Part shown: positions 33,481 through 45,450 of the stretch, piece after piece | Layout: each line of letters begins with the position of its first letter | How positions within the stretch are numbered: position 1 is the first letter of the stretch | Source of the DNA: Xenoacremonium recifei | Taxonomy: Eukaryota > Ascomycota > Sordariomycetes > Hypocreales > Nectriaceae | Direction: 5' to 3' | Length of the DNA stretch: 48,011 nt | Assembly (NCBI GenBank): GCA_012184525.1 | Contig: WOFQ01000112.1 | Coordinates: 1-48,011 of the forward strand | The notes under the pieces: generated by a model | The model's database searches: none | Told to the model about the DNA's origin: nothing | What the model saw: only the letters and a program-made list of their open reading frames with translations | Position numbers and translations under genes: made by a program

Positions 33481-35535
33481 CTATATGACTAGGACAGCGA
33501 TCTGGTATGACTCCGTAAAGGTCACGTTAAACTTCCCTGACTCTCCATCGATAGTCTCCGTGGTAATTATGCTAACCTCGCCACCCAATTCGGGGAAATT
33601 ATTCACACTCGTGCTGGCTGGCGCGGTCAAGAAGGTAAGCTGGGCAGAGGTTGCACTCGAGCCGTCTACAACGACTTCAACTGCATTCTCGGTCCCGGTC
33701 AATCCGTCATAGTTTACGAGTTTCAGGATGGTCGAGGTACCGTCAGTAGTTGCAGACCAGTAGACGGGCCCGAAGTTGCTGGTGGTGGTGACAGGCAGTG
33801 TCTCCGTCCCAACATGCGCACCAAAAAGCTTTTGGACATAGTAGCTCATTGAAAAGAGAATGTCGTTAGCTGTATGTTTGATAACGGCCACCGTCCCGGG
33901 CTCCTCGTTGTACTCTTTAATCAGCGCACCATAAGAGGTCCCAAGGATCACATCAGAGTTCCTCTCACAGCCAAGGAGGAAAATAGCTTCGGCACAGGCC
34001 ATGCCGAATGTCTGAGCCCCAACCTGACCAGATGTGACGGAGTTCTCTCGGATGGATGCGTATTCGCCGACAAAGACTGGGAAGCTGCGGTTGGCCTGGT
34101 CAAAGGTGTTGAAAAGATCGACAAATGTGTTCTGATTCTCATATATATGAAGATCGATCATTCCCCCACTGCCAGTCGTACCAGAAGGGTTTGGATTGAT
34201 TGTAGAGACGACATTCATGCTTGGGTATTGTGACCTGATGGCGTCGTAGAAGGCCGTGAAACGGTACGAATAGTATGAGCTTGTCCCGCTATCGAGGTAA
34301 TCTTCATTGCCAATTTCGACATAGTCGACAGTGAAGGCGTCAGTATAACCAAGAGCAATCCGTTTGGCACCGTAGGTTGTAGATGAGTCGCCCTACGACG
34401 GGAGTTAGCTTTTGCCTGGAGCATCGTTGAGGCTGGAATTTACCGTGAGAAACTCGAGCAAGTCTAATGCAGAGTCGACATAAGTGCCAATGTCACTCTC
34501 CGAAATGACTTCACTGTCAAGGTATAAACCAGCCCAGAGTCCCAAAATAACCGTCAAGTCGAGATCTTGGGCCATTTGCATCATCTCAAGGATACCGAAG
34601 CCATCCGTGTTGATATCGCCCCAGACGCCGGGCCGACCAGGACGCGCTGTCAAGCTTCCAATAGTTTCGTTCCAATTCCAGTAATATGGCGAATACAGGC
34701 CCTCCATGTTACTGCCTCCAGGCAACCGTATCCATGCTGCTCCCAAGCCTGCAAGTGCTTCGGCAAGATCTTCTCGCACCCCATTGTCGCGATTGAGGTA
34801 TGTCTGCTTGAAAACACTTAAGAGGTTAAAGTAGACACTCTTTCCAGCAAGCTCTGTGCCGTTGAACGTGAAGTAGAAGGTGTTATTCGGGTTCGCTGCA
34901 GATTCTGTAGGGTAGAAGGTGGACGTCCATGACTGCACCCAACCATCAGTTGAGCTCTGGTCCACCGCTATGCTGGCAGAGGATAGCTGCTCTCCTGAAA
35001 TTGTGTTTTCAAAATAGCATTCGACCGTGCCAGAATAGTCGCCTCGCATATAGAAGCTGGCGATATAACGTTTTGTAGCGTTAACATCGAATCCCCAGAA
35101 CCCGTCATTGTAGAACCCAACTGTGCCGGTTGTACCAGTTGGCACATCCATTCTCATCTGATATGGGAGGCTCGAAGACAGCACCGGCGTCGACGTATCG
35201 ATGGCTAGGGTTACGTCGCCGACAGCGTGCCAGTAGTCAGTATTTCGATCCAGGCTTGCAGCGCCATCGGAGGAGGAGCCCTGGAAGGCTCGGTTGCGAA
35301 TGAGTTCACCATAAAGGCCGCCGTCTCCAGAATGGTAGATATCCTGTGTCATACTTAGCCACGGTCCAGGGTCACTGTTCAAAATCTATATCCCTAGCAT
35401 CTATCCCCGACTGACGCTTACCTCATATAACATGCCGTACAACAACGAACTTGACGAATTTCCGCCAGATGATGCAACATTGAGTGTTAGGGCTGACGCT
35501 ACCTGTGCAGCCGCGAGGGAAAAGAGAGACCGCAT
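33481..35535 (-). CDS. secreted GH51 alpha-L-arabinofuranosidase
   Basis: Three exons (35535-35422, 35343-34444, 34392-33481) encode 641 aa, a normal size for fungal GH51. The first exon encodes a signal peptide (MRSLFSLAAAQVASA, cleavage near ALT). YEDIYHSGDGGLYGELIRNRAFQG is the conserved GH51 start. A carbohydrate-binding-like beta domain follows (about 60-200), then the catalytic barrel with WIRLPGGSNMEGLY, the acid/base Glu368 in EIGNED, LHIYEN, and the nucleophile Glu448 in VFVGEYAS. A C-terminal beta domain completes the enzyme. It removes terminal arabinofuranose from arabinan or arabinoxylan outside the cell. It is divergent from the sugar transporter at 36.4 kb. A TATA-like ATTTATAAA lies at 35669-35677 (minus strand). 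Confidence 0.93.
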
Positions 35536-36414
35536 TCCGTCAAGAAGAGTGTAATACGTGGACAAGAAAATGTGGGACTGTTAGAAAACTCAAACTGAAA
35601 AAGAAAAAAATCTCGAATCGCGGCGGGACTTGATTTTCTCGAGGGGTGAGCCCGAGTTCTAGTGATACTTTATAAATCTGAGTTTATGTTCGAAGTCCGA
35701 ATAAATGCGTCGTTCGCAAGGAGATGACCCGAATACCCCTTGCCCCCGGGGTTTTGACCAATCACTCTTTTTCACCACAAAACGTAAGATCGTCCTGTCC
35801 TTTCCGGTGATCACAGTATTTCGACTCTTGTCGTTCCATACACCTCGCCCATCGGGGAAATCGGGTCGGAAAGTGGGCAGGCGCTGGACCGATTATTTTC
35901 CCTTCATTTCCTAATCTAAGAGCATACCCTGGGTGTCTCGTCACATCTATCACCGAGTCGCTTGGAAGGGTTGGGTCAGTCTCGGCCCTTGGACTCAATG
36001 TGAGGTTCTGAAGACCCACGCCAGCTCTTCCCTATGGGCTAGCTTACGTATGCATCCCCAGACCCCCGGACCCCAGAACGGCCTTGCTCACACTATCACC
36101 GGCTAGGCTGGGCTATCTACCCAAGTAGGCAGCCCTCCGCCGAGGCCTGATTGGCGCGCATTCAACAAGACTCTAAGGCGGGAGGTTAGCCGTCATCTCC
36201 TCGGCTTCTACCCCGCCCCGTCGCTTCAGCTATAACCCGAGTCGGACTTCTTCTTCCCGAGACCAGGTCCACAATTCGCGTCTCACGTGGCAGACTAATA
36301 TGCATAAAGAGTCCAAGATCCAGGCAATATTGAAACATACCTTAGAAGCCCCTAACAACTCTACTGTTTCTCCAATATCCAAACACACGCGCAAGCCCTT
36401 CTGCTGCTGAAACC
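35536..36414. promoter_or_regulatory. divergent promoter of GH51 and sugar transporter
   Basis: It contains TGATTGGCGCGCATT (36148-36162), which includes a reversed CCAAT box and shares 14 bp with the promoter of the second GH51 gene. TTAGCC at 36186-36191 is the reverse of the XlnR core GGCTAA. CreA-like CCCCGG words lie near 35744. No TCC-N2-GGA site is present. Confidence 0.5.
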
Positions 36415-38302
36415 ATGGGTCTGCCACCGAGGGTCTACCAGGTCTTGGTGGGCGTTTTCGCCGCCCTAGGTTCGTTTCTGTATGGTTACGACTTGACCAT
36501 TGTCGCTGAGGGTACGTAATCTTTCGTCTTCTGGTTTCTCCGGAACTCTCATCTTGACATTGCATGCAGTGGTGTCAAGCAAGTCCTTCAAAGACAAGTT
36601 TAACCCTTCTACTGTTGAGACCGGCCTCGTGGCTTCTCTATTGACCGCCGGGGCCGTGATCGGAGCTGCTCTTGCGGGAGGTGTCAGTGACAGGTTCGGC
36701 CGTCGCGTCACGATTCTCACCGGTGGTATTTTCTTTTGTCTCGGAGGCGCCCTGCAAACTGGCGCACCAAAATACAGCTATGTTCTCGCCGGCCGCACCA
36801 TCGCCGGAGCTGGGTCAGCCTTGAACCTCCACCGTATTAACCCTAATGGTTATGCTAACCACCTGTGCAGCATAGGTATCCTTACTATGATCATTCCCCT
36901 CTACCAGGCCGAACTCGCCCACCCCGATATTCGAGGCTTTGTTACCGGCCTGCAGCAGTTCATGCTCGGCATCGGCGGAGTTTGCGGATCCTGGATTAGC
37001 TACGGCACATACGTGAGCTTCACTGACTCGCGCCAGTGGCGCATTCCTTTTGGGATACAGATGGTACCAGCGGCTTTGCTATCTATCCTTATCTTTCTGT
37101 TTCCCGAGTCACCCCGCTGGCTGATCCAGAAGGGCAAGCTAGATGCTGGTTTGGCAACCCTAGCCCGACTTCACTCGAACCATGATAAGAATGATGCTTG
37201 GGTTTTAGCCGAATACCAGCAGATCCAAGACCAGGTAGCCTTCGAAGCCGAGGCCGAGGCTAAGAACCTCAAGGAGCTCTTCCGCACCAAATCCAACTTT
37301 CGACGTGTTGCGCTTGCCTGCGCCATTCAGGCTGCTACTCAGATGACTGGAGTTTCGGCTATTCAATACTACTCCGTCACTATCTTCGTAGGTCGTGCGA
37401 TGGTGTTCTGAAGGACGAGGTTGATAACAAACTCATAGGCACAAATCGGCATTGCGGGCAAACAAGCCCTCAAATATCAGGCTATTAACTCTATCATCGG
37501 TCTACTCGGCGAGTTCTTTGTCATGTTGTTCGTCGATAAGGTCGGCCGAAGGAAGATCATCATCCCGGGAAACCTACTCATGTGTGTGACTTACATAATC
37601 AGCGCTGCTTTGATGGCCAGATTTCCTGCTGCGTCAGATAACACCGGTGCACATTGGGGTTTCATTATTATGACCTGGGTGTACAACTTCGTCTTTGCTA
37701 GCATGGGTTCTCTCTGTGAGTGGTGCTCTTTGATTTAATTAACTCGCAAACTGACTTTCCGTGCTCCTGGACAGCCTGGATTATCCCTGCCGAGATCTTT
37801 GATACTGCTACGCGATCCAAAGGCGTGGCTTTGGCGACCATGACTTCTTTCGCTTTCAAGTATGTTTGCTCCGGCGGCTAGGGTCGTTTTTCTACCAGAC
37901 GATACAAGATCGTAGCGGCTAACAGTTGCTCCTCTCCCTCTAGCACAATGATCGGGCAAGTCACACCCATTGGGATGACTAATGTCGGCTGGCAGTTCTA
38001 CCTATTATTTGTCGTACGTGACGATTGATATCCCTAACCATGTAAAGGGACAATGCTGACTCTCATCCCTATCACAGGTAACAAACTTCACGAATGCTGT
38101 ATTCTTTTGGGCTTTTCTCCCCGAGACAAAGAGTCTCCCATTGGAAGAAATGAACAAGCTCTTCTCTGACGCACCGATATTCATTGGAAATAGGGACATG
38201 ATGCGGTTCACTATCGTGGAGACTAGTGAGATCGCCAGACAGATTGACGAGAAGCAGCAGCACCACGCTCAGGAGGAAGTTGAGCGCGTTGAGCATAGCT
38301 AA
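36415..38302 (+). CDS. HXT-like hexose/pentose transporter (MFS sugar porter)
   Basis: Seven exons (36415-36511, 36570-36813, 36871-37387, 37439-37715, 37775-37859, 37944-38013, 38078-38302) encode 504 aa. The N-terminus MGLPPRVYQVLVGVFAALGSFLYGYDLTIVAEV is typical of fungal monosaccharide carriers. Further motifs are SDRFGRR, the helix 4-5 region LYQAELAHPDIRG, PESPRWLIQKGKL, QMTGVSAIQYYS, DKVGRRK, PAEIFDTATRSKG and PETKSLPLEEMNKLF. Twelve helices are expected in the plasma membrane. Lying between two arabinofuranosidases, and sharing a promoter element with one, it probably imports released arabinose or another monosaccharide (inference). Confidence 0.92.
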
Positions 38303-39634
38303 TCACTTAGCCACGTTATCTTATTCGACTTTCCTATGGTCTGACAATTAAATTGTTAATGACTAGGGATGACCAGTTAGCAATATTTTATGATGGAAGC
38401 TAGTCACGGCCGTGAAGTGTGTTTACTGAGACGTTAGTCCTCGTAAACCCTCACTGTTATGCCTAGTCGGTTGATCTGACTTATATACATTATGTGTTCA
38501 ATCCGGAAACAAACGAATTTGGGTATCTTAATTTGAAGAATTCCGGCTGCCGTAATCCCATCGAACATTTAGACCGCTTGTGAATTGTGTGATGATGTTC
38601 ACAGCTTCGCTAGCCCTGGTCGTCATTCAATTCGTACGCTAAAGACCTCGTTTGGGGGAATGGCTGTCGAGTGAATCGTTCTCATTTAATATTGACTGAG
38701 TTTTGGGCATGATCAAAGAATCCGAAGTTCAGCTCCGATATTTTCTTTCTTAAAGTAAATCATGGTTATTTTTGTGGATCTAGCGTGTCACGTCACAACC
38801 TACGCTAATCAAAATTGTGAACAAGTAAAAGAGGGTTTTCTCGGCCGAGATCCAGGGGCTTTCTCCGTTGGCCCGAAAATGGGCACGAGCTTGAAAGGAG
38901 ACCTTACCAATTACGTGCAAATTAGAAGTTGAGGGATCCTTGATCTACAGATATTGAATGACATCACGGCCCTAAAGGAAATACGACGCGACACCATTAC
39001 CAATGGAGTAGATCAAGATGATCATATCCCATTCTATGACGCTTGAGCCGGTGCCATAGTAGTCCCAGAACGCGGGCAAAGCTGCCATGGATCCTATGAC
39101 GGAGAGGTCTATGGCAAAGTCCGGAACATCTCAGTTCCATTATCAGGGAACAGCCGGATCTCTGACTGCGTTTCCCAAGAAAGTGAAAAAAAAGTGAATG
39201 AGACCCATTGAGGCCTTACAAAGGTCACGAGGGCCAAGCGCCAGGTTAACTTGGATTTTATGGTAATGGACTTCTCGGCCAGGCCCGCAACGTACACCCA
39301 ATTGAACTGATATTGAGCCGTTTGGACTTGCTTTTACTCTGCCTTCTCGGTTGGCACGGATGGAGCCCTGTCTAGAAGGTCATCGAGAACCACCGATGAC
39401 TGGCTGTCCAGGGTGTGAGACTCGATAATGGGACGAGACGAAAAGAATAGCGCATCAATTACTATTATTGAAATGTCGTGGAATATGCACATTCAATCTC
39501 TATCGTGCTTTTCACGACAAGGTCTTAAGATTGGGCCGCTGACCCAGACTTAACATCCAAACATGACCAATCAAATACATTCTTCCCCGCCCCCATGGGG
39601 ATTCCTGCGTAGTCAGTTCTGGGGCTGAAAGTTG
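38303..39634. other. 1.3-kb intergenic region, no gene seen
   Basis: No family-like open frame. The 39109-39297 and 39512-39697 minus-strand frames show no motif. Serves as downstream and distant upstream sequence of the flanking sugar genes. Confidence 0.5.
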
Positions 39635-39649
39635 TGATTGGCGCGCATA
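39635..39649 (+). promoter_or_regulatory. CCAAT-GGCGCGCAT shared element
   Basis: TGATTGGCGCGCATA, in the same orientation as the 36148-36162 copy (14 bp identical), 307 bp before the GH51 start at 39956. Reversed CCAAT boxes are bound by the CCAAT-binding complex; the GGCGCGCAT part is unassigned. Confidence 0.5.
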
Positions 39650-39955
39650 TGAAGTTGGCCACTTACTAGTTAGATTAGTTTGAGGGGTCCGCCACATGGT
39701 CAGTTTTCAGCGAGGGAAGGTCTCGACTAATTCGCCCTAACGACTTTGGTGCCCAGAACTCGCGAAAGCACCCACCGAGTCTCGGTATAGCATCGCCCGC
39801 CACACGGTTCTGGGGTAATAGAGCCCGTGATGCACTGGACTAAGAAGTTCTCTAAAGCATGGCAACTGCAGCTATCAAAAGCTATTCCTTTCCGTCCTTT
39901 CCGAGGGGGATACTCCTGTAGCTTTGTTAGATGGCTGCTAGATATATACCACACA

Positions 39956-42086
39956 ATGAACCTGCTGGATGTAAGGAGATTGTGCCTCTTGATGAGCGCA
40001 GTTGCATGCACTGCAGCCCTTCATCTCTCTATACAGCCAAAGGGCGGCAATAAGACTAGTAAATTGCAATATGGCCTTTTCTTTGAGGTAAGAAATCATA
40101 TCTAGTTTCAAGCCTCAGATCTTATTGACATGTCGCTAGGAAATCTACTTTTCCGGTGACGGAGGTATCTATGCTGAGTTGATCCAGAACAGAGCGTTTC
40201 AAGGATCAACAGCGTCCAACGGGTCGGCAAGTTGGGCGCGCACTTTGACTGCATATCAGCCCATTGGGGATGTTTCATTGGCAATTGAGGTTGATGATTC
40301 ATTATCTTCAGCCTTGCCATATTCGTTGAAAGTCAGCGTTCTTGAGGGCAGCCGGGGCCAGGTTGGATTCCAGAATGAAGGTTTCTGGGGCATGAATGTT
40401 CAACCCGGCCAGTACACCGCGAGCTTCTATCTCAAAGGCGACTATGATGGCCCTTTGACGCTATCCCTGCGCAGTAACTTAACAAGTGACGTCTTCGGCT
40501 CCTCGACCATCTACGTACGGCAAACCCGGAAGGATGGCTGGATGCAGCACAAAACAGCCATCAAGCCATCCTTGGCTCCAAACGTCAACAACACAATGGC
40601 GATCACCTTTGACGGCACAAAGGCGTCTAGGGAAAGTTTGCTGTTCAATCTCATCAGTCTTTTCCCGGAGACATTCAAAGGACGGCCCAATGGCCTGCGT
40701 CCAGATCTTGCGGAGGACTTACAAGCCCTAAGGCCGAGCTACCTCCGCTGGGGAGGATCCAATTTGGAAGGTCTTTATCCCCCGTTTCATTGGAAATGGT
40801 ACGACACAGTCGGACCCCTTGAGGACCGTCCAGGCAGGCCAGGTGTTTGGAGCCAAACGAACACTGACGGAATCGGAGTAATCGAGTGGTTTCAGGCAAG
40901 TGAAGAGAATGTAACAAGTTCGTGCAATTCCGCTAACTTGCCGCAGTGGTGCGAAGATATCGGAGTAGAGCCAATCCTTTCGGTTTGGGATGGTCTTTAC
41001 GTGAATGGCTACATTATAAGCGAAAGCGATATCGACGGATATGTGCAGGAAGCCCTAAACTTGCTTGAATTCGTGCTGGTAATTCTCTCTCGAGCCATGC
41101 TAGAATCTGTAGCTAATCTATGCCTTAAGGGGCCTGCAACATCTACCTTCGGATCGATGCGTGCGAAACTCGGATACCGTGAGCCATTCAAGTTGAAATA
41201 CCTGGAAATTGGGAATGAAGACAATATTGACGGGGGCACCGCGACCTACGAGTCCTACAGATACTCGGCCTTCGCAACGGCTATTTTGGCATCGTACCCG
41301 GATCTGAAGCTGATAGCAAGTTTCTTGATACCAAAATCAGCCGACATTGCTACGCTTCACGGGGACTATCATATCTATGCACGGCCTGATTATCTAGTAT
41401 CACAGTTCGGCCAGTGGGACAACTGGGACCGATCATACCCCTTCATCGTCGGAGAATACGGTGTCATCCAGAACAATGATCCCAATGACGTGTCGGTAGA
41501 CTGGAGCACACCCCAGCTCAATGGTCAGACTATGCTCTCGAGTGCTGCAGAGGCCGTCTACCTGATTGGGTGTGAACGCAACTCCGAGGTTTGCCTAGGG
41601 GCTTCTTGGGGCGCCTTGCTAAAGAACTTTAATTTCAACAATGTTTCGCTGGCTTTGATAAAACATACAGCGGACCCGAAACAGACCATCTACTCCTATA
41701 GCTACTATGTCGAAAAGCTATTCTCCACCAACCGGCTTACGGAGACCTTGCCAGTCATCGCCAAGCATGACAACGGAACCTCAGCAGGGACAGCTGGGCC
41801 AATATACCATGTCGCAGGCTATAATGAAGAAACGAAGCATTTTGTTGTTAAGCTTGCAAATTATAACGGCACAGATACTGCAGTTACAGTTGGTATTCCA
41901 GAGGGCTGCGCCCATTGCCGCACAGCAACCCTCACAAAGCTTTCCGGGCCTAGCCCATCGGCATATAACTTCCTTAACAACCAAACTAGCGAGTATATAA
42001 CCATGACAGTCAACAGGGGAGAAAACGGATTTGGTCCGTTTAGCTTGGATTTGTATGAGGTGGCTGTCTTATCTATTACAGAGTAG
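39956..42086 (+). CDS. second secreted GH51 alpha-L-arabinofuranosidase
   Basis: Four exons (39956-40087, 40140-40895, 40947-41078, 41130-42086) encode 658 aa. Introns two and three are each 51 nt and in frame with no stop, so a naive reading gives a longer protein with two 17-residue insertions. Intron two has a GC donor (CAG before GCAAGT) with branch GCTAAC, and removing it gives EWFQ-WCEDIGVEP as expected for GH51. A signal peptide (MNLLDVRRLCLLMSAVACTAA) precedes the mature start. FFEEIYFSGDGGIYAELIQNRAFQG, LRWGGSNLEGLYPPFHW, acid/base Glu370 in EIGNED and nucleophile Glu449 in IVGEYG are intact. It is an ancient paralogue of the enzyme at 33.5-35.5 kb, diverged in sequence and intron positions. 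Extracellular arabinose release is the expected role. Confidence 0.9.
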
Positions 42087-42901
42087 TTCGACCATCTACC
42101 ATAAAAGAAGAAACTCTGTTAAGTGTACTAGAAAATGAAAAATTCTTAGACCAGATATGTGATAGTAGTAGTAGATAGGCTTGGAGCTGTCTGGCTGCTC
42201 GGGGAGGTTTTTAGAATTTTGGAGTTCGAGAGAATTGATGAAAAGTTCAACTCTCGGCACGCCTCCTCACATCACATGTATCTGTCTAAGGTGGCATTAA
42301 ATGTGGTTGTCATCCATGGCGACAATATAGTCGCGAAGCGTTTGGACAATTACCTGATACGGTATAATCGAGTGGAAATCTGGCTTTCCTAACCTAGAAC
42401 ACTGATACGGAGGTGATCTTGTTGATTGAGACATTAAGTTACTGATTTTTTCAGAAAGACTGTTTTTATTTGGTCACTCTTGTGAGAAATGAGAATAAGG
42501 CCTGGTGTGGGCAGTCGAAACATGTCTAAACGGCTGGCATGCTCTGGTATGACGCAAAACGGGGTACCTGTTCTGCGATCGATGTAAACAGGCAGGACAA
42601 GGAACGTATGACTTTAATACTTAAAACAGGATCTACAATGATTCTGGGTTTTGTGCGAAATCTCAAGATCATTTTTGAGACGAGCCTGATGGAGATCCAA
42701 TGGTTTCTTATCCTATACTCCAGGCCATCCCCCCTAGTAACTTCAATTTTTTTGGTACTCTGGGGTACATTTAAAAGCTCACCACATATAATACCTCAGC
42801 CTCTGTCTAACCCCAACCCTAAGAATCGCCCCGCTACTGGTTTTAAACTCTACTAGAATTATTCTGTTATAGTTTACGAGGGAGCTTTATATTTTCTAAT
42901 C
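42087..42901. other. intergenic, no gene seen
   Basis: Convergent 3' region between the second GH51 gene and the maltose-permease-like gene. Short open frames (42159-42392, 42539-42856) have no recognisable features. Confidence 0.45.
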
Positions 42902-42994
42902 CTAAACACTGCCCTTCATCTGCACAACGATATGCATTTGCTCCTCGGCCGTAGTGACAGTCTTCTTCCACCTCCAAGCAGGAATCTTCCGCTC

Positions 42995-45450
42995 TTATAA
43001 CTCGTCGATCTCAGCGGCGGAACGACTACTCAGAGTCAGAACACAGGCTCGCTCTTGCTCGATTGAACTCAAAAAATGATAGAGGCAAACTTACCTCTTA
43101 GTCTCTGGAAGGTAAAGCCACATAATGACACAGACGGGCACAGAGAACGCGCCATACACAAAAGCAGCCTTCACACTCAGTGCTAGGAGCATGGGTGGAG
43201 TGGCATAACTGCATACATTAGCTGGAAGACTCTACTACTGAAAGCATCAATTTATAAGCGCATGCCAAGTGGCGATACCTAAGATTGTGTTGACAAGAAA
43301 GGTAAAGGGGCCGGTTTTGACTAAATGCAGTGTCAGTACGGAATATAGAAATCGAGTTCCGGAGATGTAGAATCAGAAAATAGTCTCCAAGTGCCTTACC
43401 TCGGAGAAGAGCAGAGGGAAGCTCAGCCGAGAAGAGGAAGTACGACATAGCAATGATCTGAAATGAAAAGGTCCACAAGCAGCAAATAATCAACTATGAA
43501 AACATGTTAGTACGGGAACAGTCAACCATCATAATGAGTAGATGTCAAAGGCAAAAAGAAAAAATGGTGCGAATTTACCAGTGCAGTGCCCGCCGTGGCA
43601 TTACCTTTCGTCGCTCCTGTCCAATATAGACCACCCACAACGAAAAGCATCACGCAGACTAACGTCTCGCAAGAGATAATGATTGTGCGGCGACCGAGCT
43701 TATCGGTGAACAGGCACCAAAGCATGACTGCGAGGAGGTTGCAGCAGCTCCAAGGAAAGTTAGTCGCATGTTTGCAAAGCAAGAAATTGTGCCGCCTTGC
43801 ATGCGGTATTTGACTTACGAGAGGATGACAGTCCCTAGGAACGGATCTTGCAACCCAGCGAGGGAGAAGAAGTCTAGATGATCAGCCATCTGCCCAGAGC
43901 AACCTAGCTACAGCAATTTGCAACTCACAGGTCGAGTACGTGCTGATGATGGCGAGCCCAGCAAGCTGCTGGGAGGCTGCGAGGACCATAACAGTGAGGG
44001 TGCGTTTCTAGCCACTGTTAAGCTCTTTCTCCCAGTTAGTAAGAGCGAAAAAAACTGACCAGGTTTAGGCCCTTGAATATGTGAATATACGATGGTGCCT
44101 CATGCAGTGCCTCCCTCTCCTTCTCAATTGTCCTTTGGATAATACCATACTCTTCTTGCAAATCATATCCCTTGATGTTCCCGTAAAGCTGCATCATTGC
44201 CTTCATTGCCTTCTCCTTGTTCCCATGACGAGCGTGAAACCACGGCGACTCAGGGATAAATATCCAGAAGATGATCATTAGCCCGAGGGGGGCCCAGAGG
44301 ATTCTCATAGCTAACAAGTAATTGTCGGGGTACTTTCGATTAAGCTGCTGCATCATCACGGAGCAAATAATACCCCCGATGTTACTCCTACGCATCTTAT
44401 TAGCAAAGGGGTACGATTCCGACCATAGAGAATAATGGGAAGGTTACCAGACAGCCTGGAAGGTGATCATACCGCCCCGAATTCGATTTGGGACAATTTC
44501 CATAATGTACACCTGGCATGTAATCCTACGAAGGTTAACGATGAAGGTGAGATCATTGGGTAACGCTTACTGCAGAACACCGATACCTGCACCGTTACAG
44601 AGCTTTGCAAGATCCTGGGGAGAGGTCAATATGAGAACTCATCTAGACTGCCCTGCCTTGTAATATATTCAAGGTTTTCACTCACCCATATCGACGGGCT
44701 TTTGGCCGTGTTGAGAAAAATACAACCCTTCAAGACGTTAGTTATTTCTCTGGTGCGGCTTTAATGTTAGACTCTTTTTGAAACATTACTTACGATGACT
44801 AGCCAAATCCATGCTATATAAAATGATGTCTTGCGACCGTATCTATCGGCGAACCTGGGCAAGTCAGAAGCTAGCAAACGTATACGAGTCAATGCATAAT
44901 CCTGACCAAGATATGTGGGTGAATGTGACAATTTGACCAACATTCTGATCCCATTAGCACCAGACACCCGTAGGAGATGAGGAACTTGCATACAAGTAAT
45001 GCGCTCCACGACGATACTGATCATGATTAGTTCCGAAAATCACTAGCAATACTCCAGGCGGTCTTACCCCAGGTCGGATTTAGGGCTTCTACTCCCGAAC
45101 CTCCCTCGCCGAATTGCTTGATAAACCCAGCGTTCGCAATCACACTGCCTCCAGCGCCGAGCTGCTCCTGTGTGAGTCACGGTAATTGTGCATTTCAATC
45201 CTAAGTAAAAGATGAAACGCACCTCGAAACCCTCACAGACGTAGCCTGTATAGACAGCAAGCGAAACGAGAACAGCTCGCCTGAAAACCCACACGGTGCG
45301 GGCAATCGACAACTCATCATATCTTGATTTGACTAAGCCGTAGCTCCGGTATTCCTCACCCTTCTCTGCGTCGTTGTCGCACTCCATCTGTGTCATCTCA
45401 AGATGTGTTGCCCGCGATTTGCCACACTGGGGTTCTCTATTTTCGTCCAT
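42995..45450 (-). CDS. maltose-permease-like MFS transporter with premature stop
   Basis: Sixteen exons: 45450-45223, 45167-45068, 45016-44994, 44944-44907, 44854-44794, 44727-44686, 44614-44571, 44525-44448, 44387-44060, 44007-43929, 43873-43819, 43747-43579, 43493-43400, 43320-43279, 43221-43095, 43025-42995. The frame closes across all of them and gives 512 aa. Family motifs: SSWSALLNVGQIVTF, FADRYGRK, NGAGIGVLQ, VYIMEIVPNRIRGG, PESPWFHARHG, QQLAGLAIISTYSTYFF, DPF, DKLGRRT, SAELPSALLRVKTGPFTFLVNT, YATPPMLLALSVKAAFVYG and PETKSRSAAEIDEL. A TAA at 42997-42995 then replaces the usual Tyr codon. The frame continues for 30 sense codons that match the family tail, to TAG at 42904-42902. All 12 helices are before the stop, so the protein may still work, but loss of the cytosolic tail may alter its turnover or function. 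Alpha-glucoside uptake is the family role. Confidence 0.8.

Noticed and set aside
43201..43290. Apparent frameshift between TFLVNTIL and YATPPML in the maltose-permease-like gene
   Set aside because: Using the acceptor TTCCAG at 43222 rather than the nearer TATGCAG keeps the frame and gives the length expected for the family.
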